Source: Patiriisocius sp047731265
GTDB lineage: Bacteria; Bacteroidota; Bacteroidia; Flavobacteriales; Flavobacteriaceae
Direction: 5' to 3'
Assembly: GCF_047731265.1 (NCBI RefSeq)
Contig: NZ_CP159835.1
Coordinates: 1,240,001-1,304,000, forward strand
DNA: 64,000 bases
Shown: piece by piece, positions 7,739 to 17,325 of the stretch
Layout of the letters: the number at the start of each line of letters is the position of its first letter
Numbering within the stretch: position 1 is the stretch's first letter
Made by a program: the position numbers and the translations under genes
Notes under the pieces: generated by a model
Seen by the model: the letters and a program-made list of their open reading frames with translations, nothing else
The model's database searches: none
What the model was told of the DNA's origin: nothing

Positions 7739-10339
7739 TTATTTTTTTTGAGGAGTGTCTGTTTTAGGTTCGATAACCCCTTTGTTTAGATAATCTGTGA
7801 GGTTTTTATGAATTTGTATAATTTTATAGTTTTCTGTAGAAGTTCCAAAATAACCTCTTGAAATACTGGGTAATTTAGATTCTCTAGTTGGCGCGGCTAG
7901 CTTCGCTCCAAAACCTTCAGCGCCCCACTTACTATCTAAACCATGAACAACAACAAGTATAACATTAGGGGTGTAATAATCTAATGACGTATTCATTTTT
8001 TGATCGTAGCTGTAATGTTTAATCGCATTGTCCAACTGTGTTTTTAAACTTTCAGCACTTGCCTTTTCGGTTGTGCTAAATTGATACACCAATTTAAAAT
8101 TAGTCCCATCAGCATCAGCAACAAATTCATTAAACTTTAAGGCGGGAATTACATTAGAATAAATAAATTGTGCTTGTTTCCCTTCTTCGCTATTTGGATA
8201 GGTTAAAGAAACAAAGTTGAGTCCTTTTTTATAGGCTCGGTAACCATCCCGCCTAGCCAATGCCGTTACTTTTAGAAGTTCTAATTTTGGGACAATCTCG
8301 TTGCCATTATATAAAGTGATGTATTCGTCACTTTTTTTAATGACATCATCGTATTTTCCTCCCTCAAATTCTTTATACAAAGCATTGTACTTAAACTCAG
8401 GACTCGATGCGTCACTTGCTAATTGTGAATTTGGATTACGAAGAATTTCAGCATAGCGAGAATCACTATGATTGCTCAAAATATCATTTTTATATTTTAA
8501 GGCAAGTGACTCCTTTTCTATCTGGCCATAGATTTTATATAAGTTATATTTTGCAGGAAGGACCAAGCGTTCTGTAGGTTGAAAGCCCAATAATGATTCT
8601 AATCTGTTTGCTGCAAGGTCATATTCTTTAAACTTCTCTTTATAAATAAGTCCTAATTGGTAATATGCAAAATCTCGGTCTTGGGTTAAACTATCTAATA
8701 CCCTTTCATCAGTAGGAACTGTTGCTAAATAGGTTTGTGGATCAAAAATTTCAGAATCTGAAATAGAGGCTACTTTTTCAATAGCTTCTTCCTCTTCACG
8801 AATACTATTTAGTGTTTTCTCAGAAAGCCTCCAATTATCAATGAGTTCTCGATTTCCCCAGTTTTTCTGAAAGGTTAATTTACCATATGCTACCGTAGAA
8901 GGATTATAAAAGTAGAATTTCCCACCTCCAGCGTTAGGCCCAGCGTTTCTATTGCCTCCAGCGTTAAAAAACTCATTGTTGTTAACACCGCTGCCTCCTT
9001 TGCGCTCTTGTTTAGCAAAAGCAATGCTATCTGCAATTGCTTGGGCTTTGAGTTCATTGGTATATTCAGTAAAAAATGCAAGACGATCATCTTCGCTCAT
9101 ATTTGCTATGCGCAGGATGCTATCATTGTTAGTTGCAATGTCTTCATATTTGATAACGTCATCAAGATTTTCACGCTTCTTTGTCATACGCCTCCATTGT
9201 CTTGTGTTTTCAGTTAAATTGGTCAGTGTGCTATCATAATATGCGCCAGCGTTTTTGTACAATGCATCGTCAAAATTCATTTCGGCGAGCGTTTGATAGT
9301 TTATGGATTGAAGCGTACGATCGTTACTAAATGCTCTAATGGATTTGTTATAATTGACTACCGCTAAAGAATCATTACCAATATTGATATAATAATCTCC
9401 AAAAGAATTGTACACTTTAACTAAGTACGGTCTGTTTTCGCGGTCTTTTTCTAAATCTTGTAGTAATTCTAAAAATATAATGAGGTCCTCTTTTTCATAA
9501 TCAAAATTCTTTGCCTTCCCAATAAAAGCATTAATTCTGTAAACCCGTGCAGTTTTCCTGTTAAGTTCGATAACTTCATCAAACGCCATATTAGCGCTAT
9601 CTTTCATTTCAAGGCGATTGTAAATCTGTGCTTTAATAAAGGCATATCTTCCTTTTAATTCATTGTCTTTTACATATTCTGAAGCAATCTTTATGTAAGG
9701 AAGCGCTTGTGGAATAGAATCTAGATTAATCATTGCTTGGGCTAACATCGCATTGGCATCTGCTATAACGGTATCCTCTAGCTCCTCTTCGGCTAACATC
9801 TCCGTTAGGTTCTCTATGGCATATTCCTCATTCTTTAGCCTAATGTTTGTCTTAGCTTTCCAAATCTTTGCGTTGTTTACATTGTTACTAGTGGCATATT
9901 TATCCAGTATAAAATTAAAGGCATCGAGCGCAGGGATAAAACGGTTGTCATAATAACGAGCTTTTCCTAATAGGATATACGCCTCATCAATTTGAGGATT
10001 ATATTCTTGCCGGTTGATAAACATAGAGTGCTTTTGAATTGCTTTTACAGCTTTTTCTTCGGCTCTGTTAAAATTAGGGTCTTTGCCATCTGTGTCTAAT
10101 TGTGCTTCGTCTTCTACTTCAATTCTTTCTACTGGTAAAATTTCGTAGTAGTTGTCCTGATAACCAAGGGCTAGACCCTCCTTACCATTATCAAATGCAT
10201 TGTTGCCATTAAACAAGGTGTTATACTCGGTTGAAACCGCATGGAGGTTGCGATTTAAGAAAGTATTCTTTTTTCTTGAACAAGCCGTTATTAGTACTAC
10301 AGAAAGAAGAAGAAGAGTAATATAATGTATTCGTTTCAA
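7739..10339 (-). CDS. sprE: Gliding motility / T9SS lipoprotein SprE (PorW)
   Basis: An 866-residue TPR lipoprotein needed for type IX secretion and gliding. The signal peptide ends in a lipobox (VVLITACSRKK, Cys at residue 20), followed by the conserved N-terminus LNRNLHAVSTEYNTLFNGN. Multiple TPR-like helices (AYILLGKARYYDNRFIPALD, NYQTLAEMNFDDALYKNAG and others) fill the rest. The start codon is TTG (10337-10339); no in-frame ATG lies nearby. It begins the block that continues into bactofilin and ATP synthase. Confidence 0.92.
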   Translation of the reverse strand: MKRIHYITLLLLSVVLITACSRKKNTFLNRNLHAVSTEYNTLFNGNNAFDNGKEGLALGYQDNYYEILPVERIEVEDEAQLDTDGKDPNFNRAEEKAVKAIQKHSMFINRQEYNPQIDEAYILLGKARYYDNRFIPALDAFNFILDKYATSNNVNNAKIWKAKTNIRLKNEEYAIENLTEMLAEEELEDTVIADANAMLAQAMINLDSIPQALPYIKIASEYVKDNELKGRYAFIKAQIYNRLEMKDSANMAFDEVIELNRKTARVYRINAFIGKAKNFDYEKEDLIIFLELLQDLEKDRENRPYLVKVYNSFGDYYINIGNDSLAVVNYNKSIRAFSNDRTLQSINYQTLAEMNFDDALYKNAGAYYDSTLTNLTENTRQWRRMTKKRENLDDVIKYEDIATNNDSILRIANMSEDDRLAFFTEYTNELKAQAIADSIAFAKQERKGGSGVNNNEFFNAGGNRNAGPNAGGGKFYFYNPSTVAYGKLTFQKNWGNRELIDNWRLSEKTLNSIREEEEAIEKVASISDSEIFDPQTYLATVPTDERVLDSLTQDRDFAYYQLGLIYKEKFKEYDLAANRLESLLGFQPTERLVLPAKYNLYKIYGQIEKESLALKYKNDILSNHSDSRYAEILRNPNSQLASDASSPEFKYNALYKEFEGGKYDDVIKKSDEYITLYNGNEIVPKLELLKVTALARRDGYRAYKKGLNFVSLTYPNSEEGKQAQFIYSNVIPALKFNEFVADADGTNFKLVYQFSTTEKASAESLKTQLDNAIKHYSYDQKMNTSLDYYTPNVILVVVHGLDSKWGAEGFGAKLAAPTRESKLPSISRGYFGTSTENYKIIQIHKNLTDYLNKGVIEPKTDTPQKK

Positions 10340-10366
10340 AATATGCTAGATTAATATGTTATAGTA

Positions 10367-10388
10367 ACTAAAAACCATCGGTTTTAGT
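10367..10388. repeat. Inverted repeat upstream of sprE
   Basis: ACTAAAAACC-ATC-GGTTTTAGT is a 9-bp stem with one bulged A and a 3-base loop, 28 bases before the sprE start. It may be an operator, a leader hairpin, or a weak terminator for the glycosyltransferase gene upstream; there is no good U-tract. Confidence 0.4.
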
Positions 10389-10526
10389 ATACTTAACTAA
10401 TAAAAATGGAGGGTAAAAGTAGGCTTATTTTTACTATTGGATTGAAAATTGCTTTAAAAAATGAAATTCAAGCTATTTTTATAGAGAAATATAGATGGCT
10501 TCGCGTGAAGATTTAAGTAGTATAGA

Positions 10527-11516
10527 TTAAAAAAAACATCGGGCAGACGCTATTTTAAAAACAGGTTTCACCCAATTTTCTAAACGATATTTTGAAAGTA
10601 TTTTTTCATCTACCGAAAGATAAGGGCTTGTCACAAAATCATCAGGAATTTGAATGTCTTCAAGGTCCAATACCAATATATTCTGAGGATGGTAAAAATC
10701 GTAGTTTACGATATCCTTGTTAGTAGTAATTAATTTTTTTTCTAGCCCCATCGCTTCAAAAGCCCTAAAGGACAATCCTGTTTGCTCCTCTCTTTGTATT
10801 TCAACCACAATGTCGCAGGCAGCCATAAGTTGTAGGGATTCTTTTACGTTTTTCTGAGTAGTTAGTAATTTGACGTGCTTTGTTTCTATTGGGCTTCTGT
10901 TGTAAACAAAAATACGATGCGTCCAGCCTTTCGAGCTTATATACTCAGTTGTTTTTTCTAGTAGTGGCAATCTATAATCAACCGTTGAAATATTAAAGAA
11001 TTGATATTTTGTTTTGGGTGATTTTACTTCAGAATGGAAAATATAATTGGTCAAAAACTTTAAATCATAACGCGCAACATCTTCTTTGTCATAGCTGTAA
11101 ATCGTGTCAAAAAATGGAATAATTTTCGCCATTCTTGGAAATCGCCTTGTACTATCCCAATAATAAGCATCTAGCTTTTGGGTAGCATTTTTAAGGAAAG
11201 TTAAAGTAGTATTATCCAAAGCATCTGGCCTAATGATAAAGATCAAATCTTGTTTCCCTAAAACCTGAATTTGGTTTTTAATTCGGTTGGCAACAAATGT
11301 TTTTTTTAGATTTTTCCCAAAGAAAATTTTCGAAATCACATTTTGTAAATGATGAAAAAAATTCTTGTATGAAAAAGTAGGAACGTCTAAATAAATGATT
11401 TCAGCGCTGACTGAATCATATTTAGCGATGGCTTCATAAATATATTGAGTATAGCCAAATGAGTAGGGCGCTATGAGTAGTATTTTGCTCAAACGATGAT
11501 GCCTAAACCATTGCAA
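10527..11516 (-). CDS. Glycosyltransferase-like protein (CgeB type)
   Basis: A 329-residue protein with features of a retaining GT-B/CgeB-like transferase: an N-terminal Rossmann start (KILLIAPYSFGYTQYIYEAI), an IIRPDALDN segment, and a C-terminal donor-site region (ACDIVVEIQREEQTGLSFRAFEAMGLEKKLITTN), where the E-Q-G-S-R-E-M-G-KLIT spacing fits sugar-nucleotide binding. The ATG at 11516 overlaps the previous gene by 28 bases. A TTG at 11492-11490 gives a 4-base TTGA overlap and starts directly at the Rossmann strand, so it is a good alternative. It is probably cell-surface polysaccharide synthesis, co-transcribed with the methyltransferase. The substrate is unknown. Confidence 0.7.
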   Translation of the reverse strand: MQWFRHHRLSKILLIAPYSFGYTQYIYEAIAKYDSVSAEIIYLDVPTFSYKNFFHHLQNVISKIFFGKNLKKTFVANRIKNQIQVLGKQDLIFIIRPDALDNTTLTFLKNATQKLDAYYWDSTRRFPRMAKIIPFFDTIYSYDKEDVARYDLKFLTNYIFHSEVKSPKTKYQFFNISTVDYRLPLLEKTTEYISSKGWTHRIFVYNRSPIETKHVKLLTTQKNVKESLQLMAACDIVVEIQREEQTGLSFRAFEAMGLEKKLITTNKDIVNYDFYHPQNILVLDLEDIQIPDDFVTSPYLSVDEKILSKYRLENWVKPVFKIASARCFF

Positions 11517-12085
11517 TGAGGGTAATTATAAACGTTTTTGCCAGCTACTTTTGCAATGTCTATTACGGCACGGCGTACTTCTGGGAAACTTTCGGTATCG
11601 TGAAAAATAGTACATGTGCTATGCTGCGCAGCCCATAAACCACATTCAAAAGTCTCAGCATAATTATGCACAATGTCTACGTGTGAAAAGTCATACTGTG
11701 TTTCGTCTTTTTTAATCCAGTCTTTATAATCTGCTTTGTTAAGACTAATGTTTTTATATTCTGAAAGGCGGTCTTTGGTATCTTGAAAATGATCGCCTTT
11801 AAAATCTGTATGTTCATCACCAATAAAAACATCTACACCAGTGACTTGTTTAAAATAATTTGAAAACACGACCGAAGAATATCCAAACTCAACGCCAAAC
11901 TCAATACAAGCATCTCTCCCAATATCAAAACGGTCCAAGATATCTTCAATAATTTCTTCTAAACCAGCCCAGGCAGTAACCACAGGAATCATTTTCTCAG
12001 GTTTCGAAAACTTTTTTGGAATGTATGTTTCCATAGGTAACCTTTTGTGAAGCTTGTATTTTTTAAATTTTGAACGTAGTCCCAT
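11489..12085 (-). CDS. Class I SAM-dependent methyltransferase-like protein
   Basis: A 198-residue protein. Motif I is CIEFGVEFGYSSVVFS at about residues 60-75, followed by the acidic strand VTGVDVF; FDFSHVDIVHNY-like motif IV (YDFSHVDIVH) and a late FHDTESFPEVRRAV segment resemble the Methyltransf_24 / cephalosporin-hydroxylase branch. A basic N-terminus (LRSKFKKYKLHKRL) may contact a membrane or glycan. It overlaps the following glycosyltransferase, which suggests joint action on a surface glycan. The acceptor is not evident. Confidence 0.7.
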   Translation of the reverse strand: MGLRSKFKKYKLHKRLPMETYIPKKFSKPEKMIPVVTAWAGLEEIIEDILDRFDIGRDACIEFGVEFGYSSVVFSNYFKQVTGVDVFIGDEHTDFKGDHFQDTKDRLSEYKNISLNKADYKDWIKKDETQYDFSHVDIVHNYAETFECGLWAAQHSTCTIFHDTESFPEVRRAVIDIAKVAGKNVYNYPHCNGLGIIV

Positions 12086-12151
12086 TTTTGATTCGATTAG
12101 AATTCAAAAGTACTAAAATGAAAGTATACTTGAATACTTTGTATAAAAACA

Positions 12152-12180
12152 AAACCCTGAAGCAAAATTGTTTCAGGGTT
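12152..12180. terminator. Terminator hairpin after the small T9SS gene
   Basis: AACCCTGAA / TTCAGGGTT form a 9-bp stem around GCAAAATTGT. Read on the minus strand it is followed by TTGTTTTTA. It ends the transcript of the gene at 12204-12914 and insulates the methyltransferase gene. Confidence 0.7.
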
Positions 12181-12203
12181 CTATATTGTAAAAAAACAAA
12201 AGA

Positions 12204-12914
12204 TTACTTTTTGACAAATCGTTTTGTAAACTGAGTGCCATCCTTCGTTTTAATTGTAATAAAATAAATACCAGCACTCAAATTTTCCACAGCTATTGTA
12301 TGCGAATTTAAACCTGAAATATCAGCTCGCACAACAGCTTTACCTCTACTATTAAAAATGAGATATTCAGTACTATTAAATGTAGTCTCTGAAAAATCTA
12401 TTGTTAAGATTTCTGCAGTAGGATTTGGATATATTGAAAATGAACTCCCATTTAAATCATTTGTGCCTAATACCGTGTTACCATAAATAGCACGATCTCC
12501 ATTTTGAGCTGTAACGACAAGGGATAAATCACCTCCGTCTGGGGTTATTTCATATGTAAATGGCGTAGTTTCATTATCTATATAGAATCCATAATATAAT
12601 GACTCATAGTTAATGTCGTCTGGATTTCCACAATCAAATCCTCCGTCAATCCAGCCTCCTGTTAGTACGCTAAATGTTGAGTTTGTTGATTCAAAAAAGA
12701 CAGCATTACTAAGAAAGTTTTGGCACATAGCTAAAGATATACTGTAATCGGGGTCATTATTTTGAAAAAATAAAGTTGCAGTTGTTGTAGGAAAATTATC
12801 ATTACTACTAATTACAACATTCCTTAAATACCAAGGAGTGTCAATGAGTTGTGGGTCTTGAGCTAGTATATTTGAACTAATTAAAATTAATAGAATATAT
12901 ATTGATTTTTTCAT
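12204..12914 (-). CDS. Small secreted protein with T9SS sorting domain
   Basis: A 236-residue protein: signal peptide (MKKSIYILLILISSNILAQ), a beta-rich domain beginning DPQLIDTPWYLRNVVIS with paired Cys (AMCQNF, FDCGNP), a strand motif PFTYEITPDGGDLSLVV, the closing AIYGN, and then a type A T9SS C-terminal domain (SIYPNPTAEILTIDF ... GIYFITIKTKDG ... KRFVKK). The WYL start and small beta fold recall META/lipocalin-like domains but I cannot assign a function. It is a paralogue of the genes at 24743-25444 and 60008-61060. It lies 11 bases after the subtilisin gene and is probably co-transcribed with it. Confidence 0.8.
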   Translation of the reverse strand: MKKSIYILLILISSNILAQDPQLIDTPWYLRNVVISSNDNFPTTTATLFFQNNDPDYSISLAMCQNFLSNAVFFESTNSTFSVLTGGWIDGGFDCGNPDDINYESLYYGFYIDNETTPFTYEITPDGGDLSLVVTAQNGDRAIYGNTVLGTNDLNGSSFSIYPNPTAEILTIDFSETTFNSTEYLIFNSRGKAVVRADISGLNSHTIAVENLSAGIYFITIKTKDGTQFTKRFVKK

Positions 12915-12925
12915 GATTAAAAGTT

Positions 12926-15819
12926 TTAATTTTTATATAGATTTTTAGAACCAACAATTACCCCATCACAAACTAATGCAATAGCATAGATGCCGCTTTC
13001 ATAAGTAGAAACATCTAAAGAAATGAACGTTTCTTGAGGGTTTAATATATAATTATTAGAAGTGTTATTTTGAGTTCCTACTATCATCAAATAAGCAGAA
13101 CTAGCTTCGTCTGCGTCATAATTAATAGTAACTAAATTTGAGGTTGGGTTGGGCACCAAACTTTCAATTTTATAGGGATTTACCTTTATTTCAATTTCAT
13201 CATAATCTTTATAGCCATCTCGGTCTGATATAATTTCTAGCGTATATGTTTTTGTTATATTAGGAGAAACCGTCAAATGCCTTCCTGTATATACTAAGTT
13301 GCCGTCAGGATCATACCAATTATAAATTGCTGCTTCGTTTATTTGAGCTGCTGTGATGGTCACCGATTCATCCTTTTCTATTTCTTCATCACCACCCGCA
13401 TCTGCCTGAAATGTGGGTCTTGGGTATTTATTTATTTCATAAGTTTCTCCTCCAATAATTTCATCTGTTATAGCATCTCGATGTATGACTCTAAATGTAT
13501 AATGTTGTCGATTGTCTTTTTTATCGGTCAAAAAATTAAAAGAGACATTAATAATGTTGTATGTGTCAGCAGGTAAAACGATATTGTCTAACACAGGTTT
13601 TTGACCATTTACAATTTTATGACTAGAGATTTTAGTCTGTTTAAAGTTTGACTCAACACTCCCGCCAGTTTGCCAACCATTATAAATTCTACTGTCCATT
13701 TCTATTAAAACTTCGGCTGCATCGTATAGAGGAGTTACATTGGCTATGGTGTCTGTCACAAACTCCAAATAAGAAGTCCTTGCCGTTGTTAAAGAATTAC
13801 CTACGCCAACAACACCGCTAATATTACTTGAGGAGTTGGTTATAATATTATTAATGGTTGTGTTTTTCCAAGCAATATTATTATTGTTTTTAACATTTTC
13901 TGTAACATTTGCGATTTCAGTAAATGTCATTGGATCTTGGGTAGATTCAATACGTGCAAGCAAACAAAAATGCCATGGTTGTTCATTATCGATACTTTCA
14001 TAATCTTCAGGATTGGGAACGAACCAAGGAAATTCTATTATTGTAGATTCGCCAGGCTCTAGAAAAGGTATGGATTGCACTCCAATTTCATCTCCCATTA
14101 AAATTGGACTATTGGGATCATCAGGGTTTGGGACCGTTAAATTACCAGTCCAATGTAATGGCCACGTTAATTCTGTATTTGCTTTTGCCCAATAAAGTTT
14201 GGCATTGTCAGAACCATTTGATGTCTCACAACTGTTATTAGTTATTCTTACATAAGCATAATTGGGCGAATTAGCGCTGTATACTGGGTTTTCATGTGTC
14301 TTTATATAGGTTCCATCACTTTGATTACGAACCGAAATATCTTTGCTCTCCCAAAGATACTCGGTTTCAAGATCAGGCTCTTGGAATCCATCTATCCTAG
14401 AATTTTGCATCGCTAGATCCAAATCATCGGATGGATTCATAATACAAGAGGCTTTTTTAACGGCTCTGAATGCGTTTATCCTTCCAGTACCTAGTTGTCC
14501 TATATAATTTTGGTTGTTCGGGATATGGTAAATGTCATCAGTGGTTTCTCGAATAATAGCTCTAACTTTTTGGGGAGTGAAATTTGGGTTTATGGCGTAA
14601 ATAAGTGCTGCTAGCCCTGATACCATAGGAGCCGCTCCAGAGGTTCCCGTACCAAGAAAATACCCATCGATTACATCTGGACTATTGTAATTATCTCCTG
14701 CAAGAATCATCATCTGTGCAGGTGAACTTACATCTACTTTGTCGTTATGGTTATGCGTTCTAACATCTGCACCAACGTTTCTATATTCGTGAACATCTTT
14801 CCAAGAATTTGTCCATTGATTTTGAGGATAAAATTCTCCAATATTATATCTACTGCCTACGCTAGTCACAGACATGACAGAATGGTAAGATGCAGGGTAC
14901 ATATATGCATTTGGCACTTCCCAAGACTTATTGTTGCCTGAAGCCGCTACAACTAAAACCCCTAAATCATCTCTAATTTTTTGATATAATATTTCATCAA
15001 TTTCATTGTAGACGCTACTTGCCCAACTACAATTAATAACTTTTACACCTGGAATTTGAGCGACTTCCCACACCCTTAGGACATTATTATAGACATCTGC
15101 TGTAACAAGTCTTGTATTATAACCAATGCTAGCGATTCCAACACCATTATTAGTGTCTCCTGCCACTAAATTAGCAACTTGAGTGCCGTGAAAGTTTGGG
15201 TCGTTATTATTTGGATTGTCAAGGTTAATTGCTATTTTATTTTGCAAATCAGGATGGGTCAAATCAAACTTAGAATCAATGACACCTACTAAAATATTAG
15301 GGTCTCCTTGTGTTACTGTCCAAGCTAGTGGTGCTTTTATTATTTCTAGTGAGGTATTATCGAATAACTCATCTGGACCAGCTTGCAAAGTTGGTAATTC
15401 AACATAATCATTTGGGAAATCAAAAAGCAAATCGGGTTTCTCTATTTCAATAAAATTTTCGATTTCTACTTGTTGAGAAAACGCCTGTACTGTTTCATTT
15501 TCTGGAAATTCTATATAAAAAACTCGTTGCAATCTTTCTGAGGAAATTCCTGGAAAAGCCTGTTTAAATTCATAAACATTTTTTGAATTTACTAAATTAG
15601 AAAAACTATTTATTGCGGTTGTAATCGAAATTGTCTGATCTGGATTTACTGTTTTATTTATAGTTCCTAAATCAACATTGGGTTTCATTTCAATATAATA
15701 TCCTTTACGATTCTGAGAAAACATTATTGTGCTACATAAAAACACAAACAGAATAGTTAAAAGGCGTAAAAATTGATGGGGGGGGGGGTGGTAAATAAAA
15801 GGGTTCCTGGATTTTTCAT
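12926..15819 (-). CDS. Secreted S8 subtilisin-like protease, T9SS substrate; start interrupted by a poly-G tract
   Basis: The frame from a GTG at 15745 gives 939 residues with the S8 triad Asp157 (VGVIDSKFD), His186 (NFHGTQVANLVAG) and Ser369 (GTGTSGAAPMVSGLAAL). A beta-sandwich and PKD-like region and a T9SS tail (SLVPNPTSNLVTINY ... SGIYAIALV) follow. GTG gives only a stub of a signal peptide. Upstream codons in the same frame encode FLRLLTILFVFLCSTIMFSQ, a good h-region, but no start. An ATG at 15817-15819, 28 bases after a good promoter, would supply MKNPGTLLFTT, but an 11-G run (15778-15788) puts it one base out of frame. With 12 or 9 G the full signal peptide is restored. Coordinates use that ATG; as sequenced it stops after 20 codons. 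Confidence 0.8.
15778..15788. repeat. Homopolymer of 11 G in the start region of the subtilisin gene
   Basis: Eleven consecutive G on the plus strand (C on the coding strand) lie between the ATG at 15819 and the signal-peptide h-region. This is by far the longest G/C homopolymer in the window. The 74 bases from ATG to GTG become a multiple of three if one G is added or two are removed. Confidence 0.9.
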
Positions 15820-15853
15820 AAAAAAAAGAGTTTAAAGATTACCGAGGAGAATC

Positions 15854-15883
15854 TAAATATAGCCTTTTTAATTAAAAAAACAA
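15854..15883 (-). promoter_or_regulatory. Promoter of the subtilisin gene
   Basis: On the minus strand, TTG (15883-15881), a 19-base spacer and TATATTTA (15861-15854) fit the Flavobacteriia TTG-N17-23-TAnnTTTG consensus with one mismatch. Transcription would start near 15848, just upstream of the ATG at 15819, supporting that ATG as the real start. Confidence 0.6.
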
Positions 15884-15906
15884 TCAACACAAACAGTTAA
15901 CTTGCC

Positions 15907-15914
15907 TATTTTTG
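15907..15914 (+). promoter_or_regulatory. -7 element of the PaaE-like reductase gene
   Basis: TATTTTTG is a perfect TAnnTTTG match 15 bases before the ATG. No TTG is at the expected -33 spacing. The leader would be very short. Confidence 0.45.
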
Positions 15915-15929
15915 TAAAAAAATAAATCT

Positions 15930-16979
15930 ATGAGCGATTTTCATTCTTTGAAAGTTTCACAAATAAAAAAAGATACGGCAAATGCGGTCGTGGTTACTTT
16001 TGAAATTCCTGCCAATTTAAAATCGGAATTTAATTTTACCGCGGGCCAATATATTACCATAAAGCATATGGTGGACGGTAAAGAGGTCCGTCGGGCTTAT
16101 TCTATTTGTACTGCGCCTTCCAACACCTCATTTTCGGTTGGGATTAAAAAAGTAGTTGACGGCTCTTTTTCGGTATTTGCAAATGACAGCTTAAAAGAAG
16201 GTGATGTGCTTGAGGTCATGCTTCCGCAGGGTAAATTTATCTTGCAACCGGATGCAAAAAACACACATAATTACGCCGCTTTTGCGGCAGGAAGCGGAAT
16301 TACCCCAGTACTTTCCATTATTACTGCAGCCCTTAACGAAGAACCTCAAAGCACCTTTCTTTTGGTCTACGGAAATCAAACAAAAGAAGACGCCATGTTC
16401 TATGATGAACTATCAAAACTAAAACAAGATTTCTCGGGTCGTTTCTTTTTAGAAAACATATACAGCCGAAGCAGAGAAGACGGGGCACGTTTTGGTCGTA
16501 TAGACCGTGGAATTGTGAACTATTACATAAAAAATCAATTTAAGGACACCATCTTTGATGCCTTTTATTTGTGTGGACCTGAGCCTATGATTGATGCTGT
16601 TTCTTCCACCTTAAAAGAGAATGGAACCAATGAAAAAATAATTCATTTTGAATTGTTTACGAGTTCAGAAGAAGGTTTGTTAGTAAACAATCACGAAGGA
16701 AATACTACCGTTACGATACTTTTAGACGATGAGGAAAAAACGTTTGTAATGCCTCAAAACAAGTCTATTTTAGAAGCTGCGTTAGAAAATGATTTGGACG
16801 CACCTTACTCCTGTCAAGGCGGAATTTGTAGTACTTGCATTGCACGTATTACAAAAGGAAAAGCGGAAATGGGTAAAAATCAAATTTTAACCGATAGCGA
16901 AATTGCAGATGGATTTATACTTACTTGTCAAGCACATCCTACCACGGCTGAGGTTTTTGTAGACTATGATGATGTCTAG
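15930..16979 (+). CDS. PaaE-like ferredoxin/flavin oxidoreductase
   Basis: A 349-residue three-domain electron-transfer protein. The FAD domain has RRAYSICTAPS, the NAD(P)H domain has GSGITPVLSI and CGPEPMIDAV, and a C-terminal plant-type 2Fe-2S domain has Cys295, Cys300 and Cys303 (SCQGGICSTC) plus a fourth Cys near 333 (LTCQAH). This is the architecture of phenylacetyl-CoA epoxidase reductase (PaaE) and related NADPH reductases. No paaABCD genes are nearby, so a dedicated phenylacetate role is doubtful; a general reductase for a monooxygenase or desaturase is equally possible. Its stop overlaps the start of the EF-Tu-like gene by 14 bases. Confidence 0.88.
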   Translation: MSDFHSLKVSQIKKDTANAVVVTFEIPANLKSEFNFTAGQYITIKHMVDGKEVRRAYSICTAPSNTSFSVGIKKVVDGSFSVFANDSLKEGDVLEVMLPQGKFILQPDAKNTHNYAAFAAGSGITPVLSIITAALNEEPQSTFLLVYGNQTKEDAMFYDELSKLKQDFSGRFFLENIYSRSREDGARFGRIDRGIVNYYIKNQFKDTIFDAFYLCGPEPMIDAVSSTLKENGTNEKIIHFELFTSSEEGLLVNNHEGNTTVTILLDDEEKTFVMPQNKSILEAALENDLDAPYSCQGGICSTCIARITKGKAEMGKNQILTDSEIADGFILTCQAHPTTAEVFVDYDDV

Positions 16980-17325
16980 CATCCCACTAGCCTCCGAAGA
17001 AGGAAATAGTGAAGGTGATTTTCGTGCTTCTTTGACTTTTTTAACGAGAAAAGAGGGTGGGAGAAAGACGGCTGCACATTCTGGCTATAGACCATTTATT
17101 AAATTTGAAGATGAAGCGAATATAGCAACATCAACTATTGATTTTATGGATACTGAAATAGCGCTCCCAGGCGAAAGTGTAATTGCAACTATTAGGATAA
17201 TGGGGACTTCTGCTTTTTCAAATACCTTGTATGCTGGGCTAAGTTTTGAGGTACAAGAAGGAGAACGAAAAATAGGATTCGGAACTATTATTGAAATATA
17301 TAATCCAACATTAAAGAGTCTTTAA
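16966..17325 (+). CDS. Orphan EF-Tu domain III-like protein
   Basis: A 119-residue protein that lines up along its length with the C-terminal barrel of EF-Tu: FRASLTFLTRKEGGRK matches the FxAxVYxLxKEEGGR strand, SGYRPFIKF matches the GYRPQFYF strand, and LPGESVIATIRI and FEVQEGERKIGFGTI match the MPGD and FAIREGGRTVGAGVV strands. There is no GTPase domain or domain II. The start is one of three consecutive ATGs at 16966-16974, inside the end of the reductase gene, so translation is probably coupled. It ends convergently, overlapping the heptosyltransferase gene by 15 bases. Function unknown; it might bind tRNA or EF-Tu/EF-Ts partners. Confidence 0.75.
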   Translation: MMMSSIPLASEEGNSEGDFRASLTFLTRKEGGRKTAAHSGYRPFIKFEDEANIATSTIDFMDTEIALPGESVIATIRIMGTSAFSNTLYAGLSFEVQEGERKIGFGTIIEIYNPTLKSL

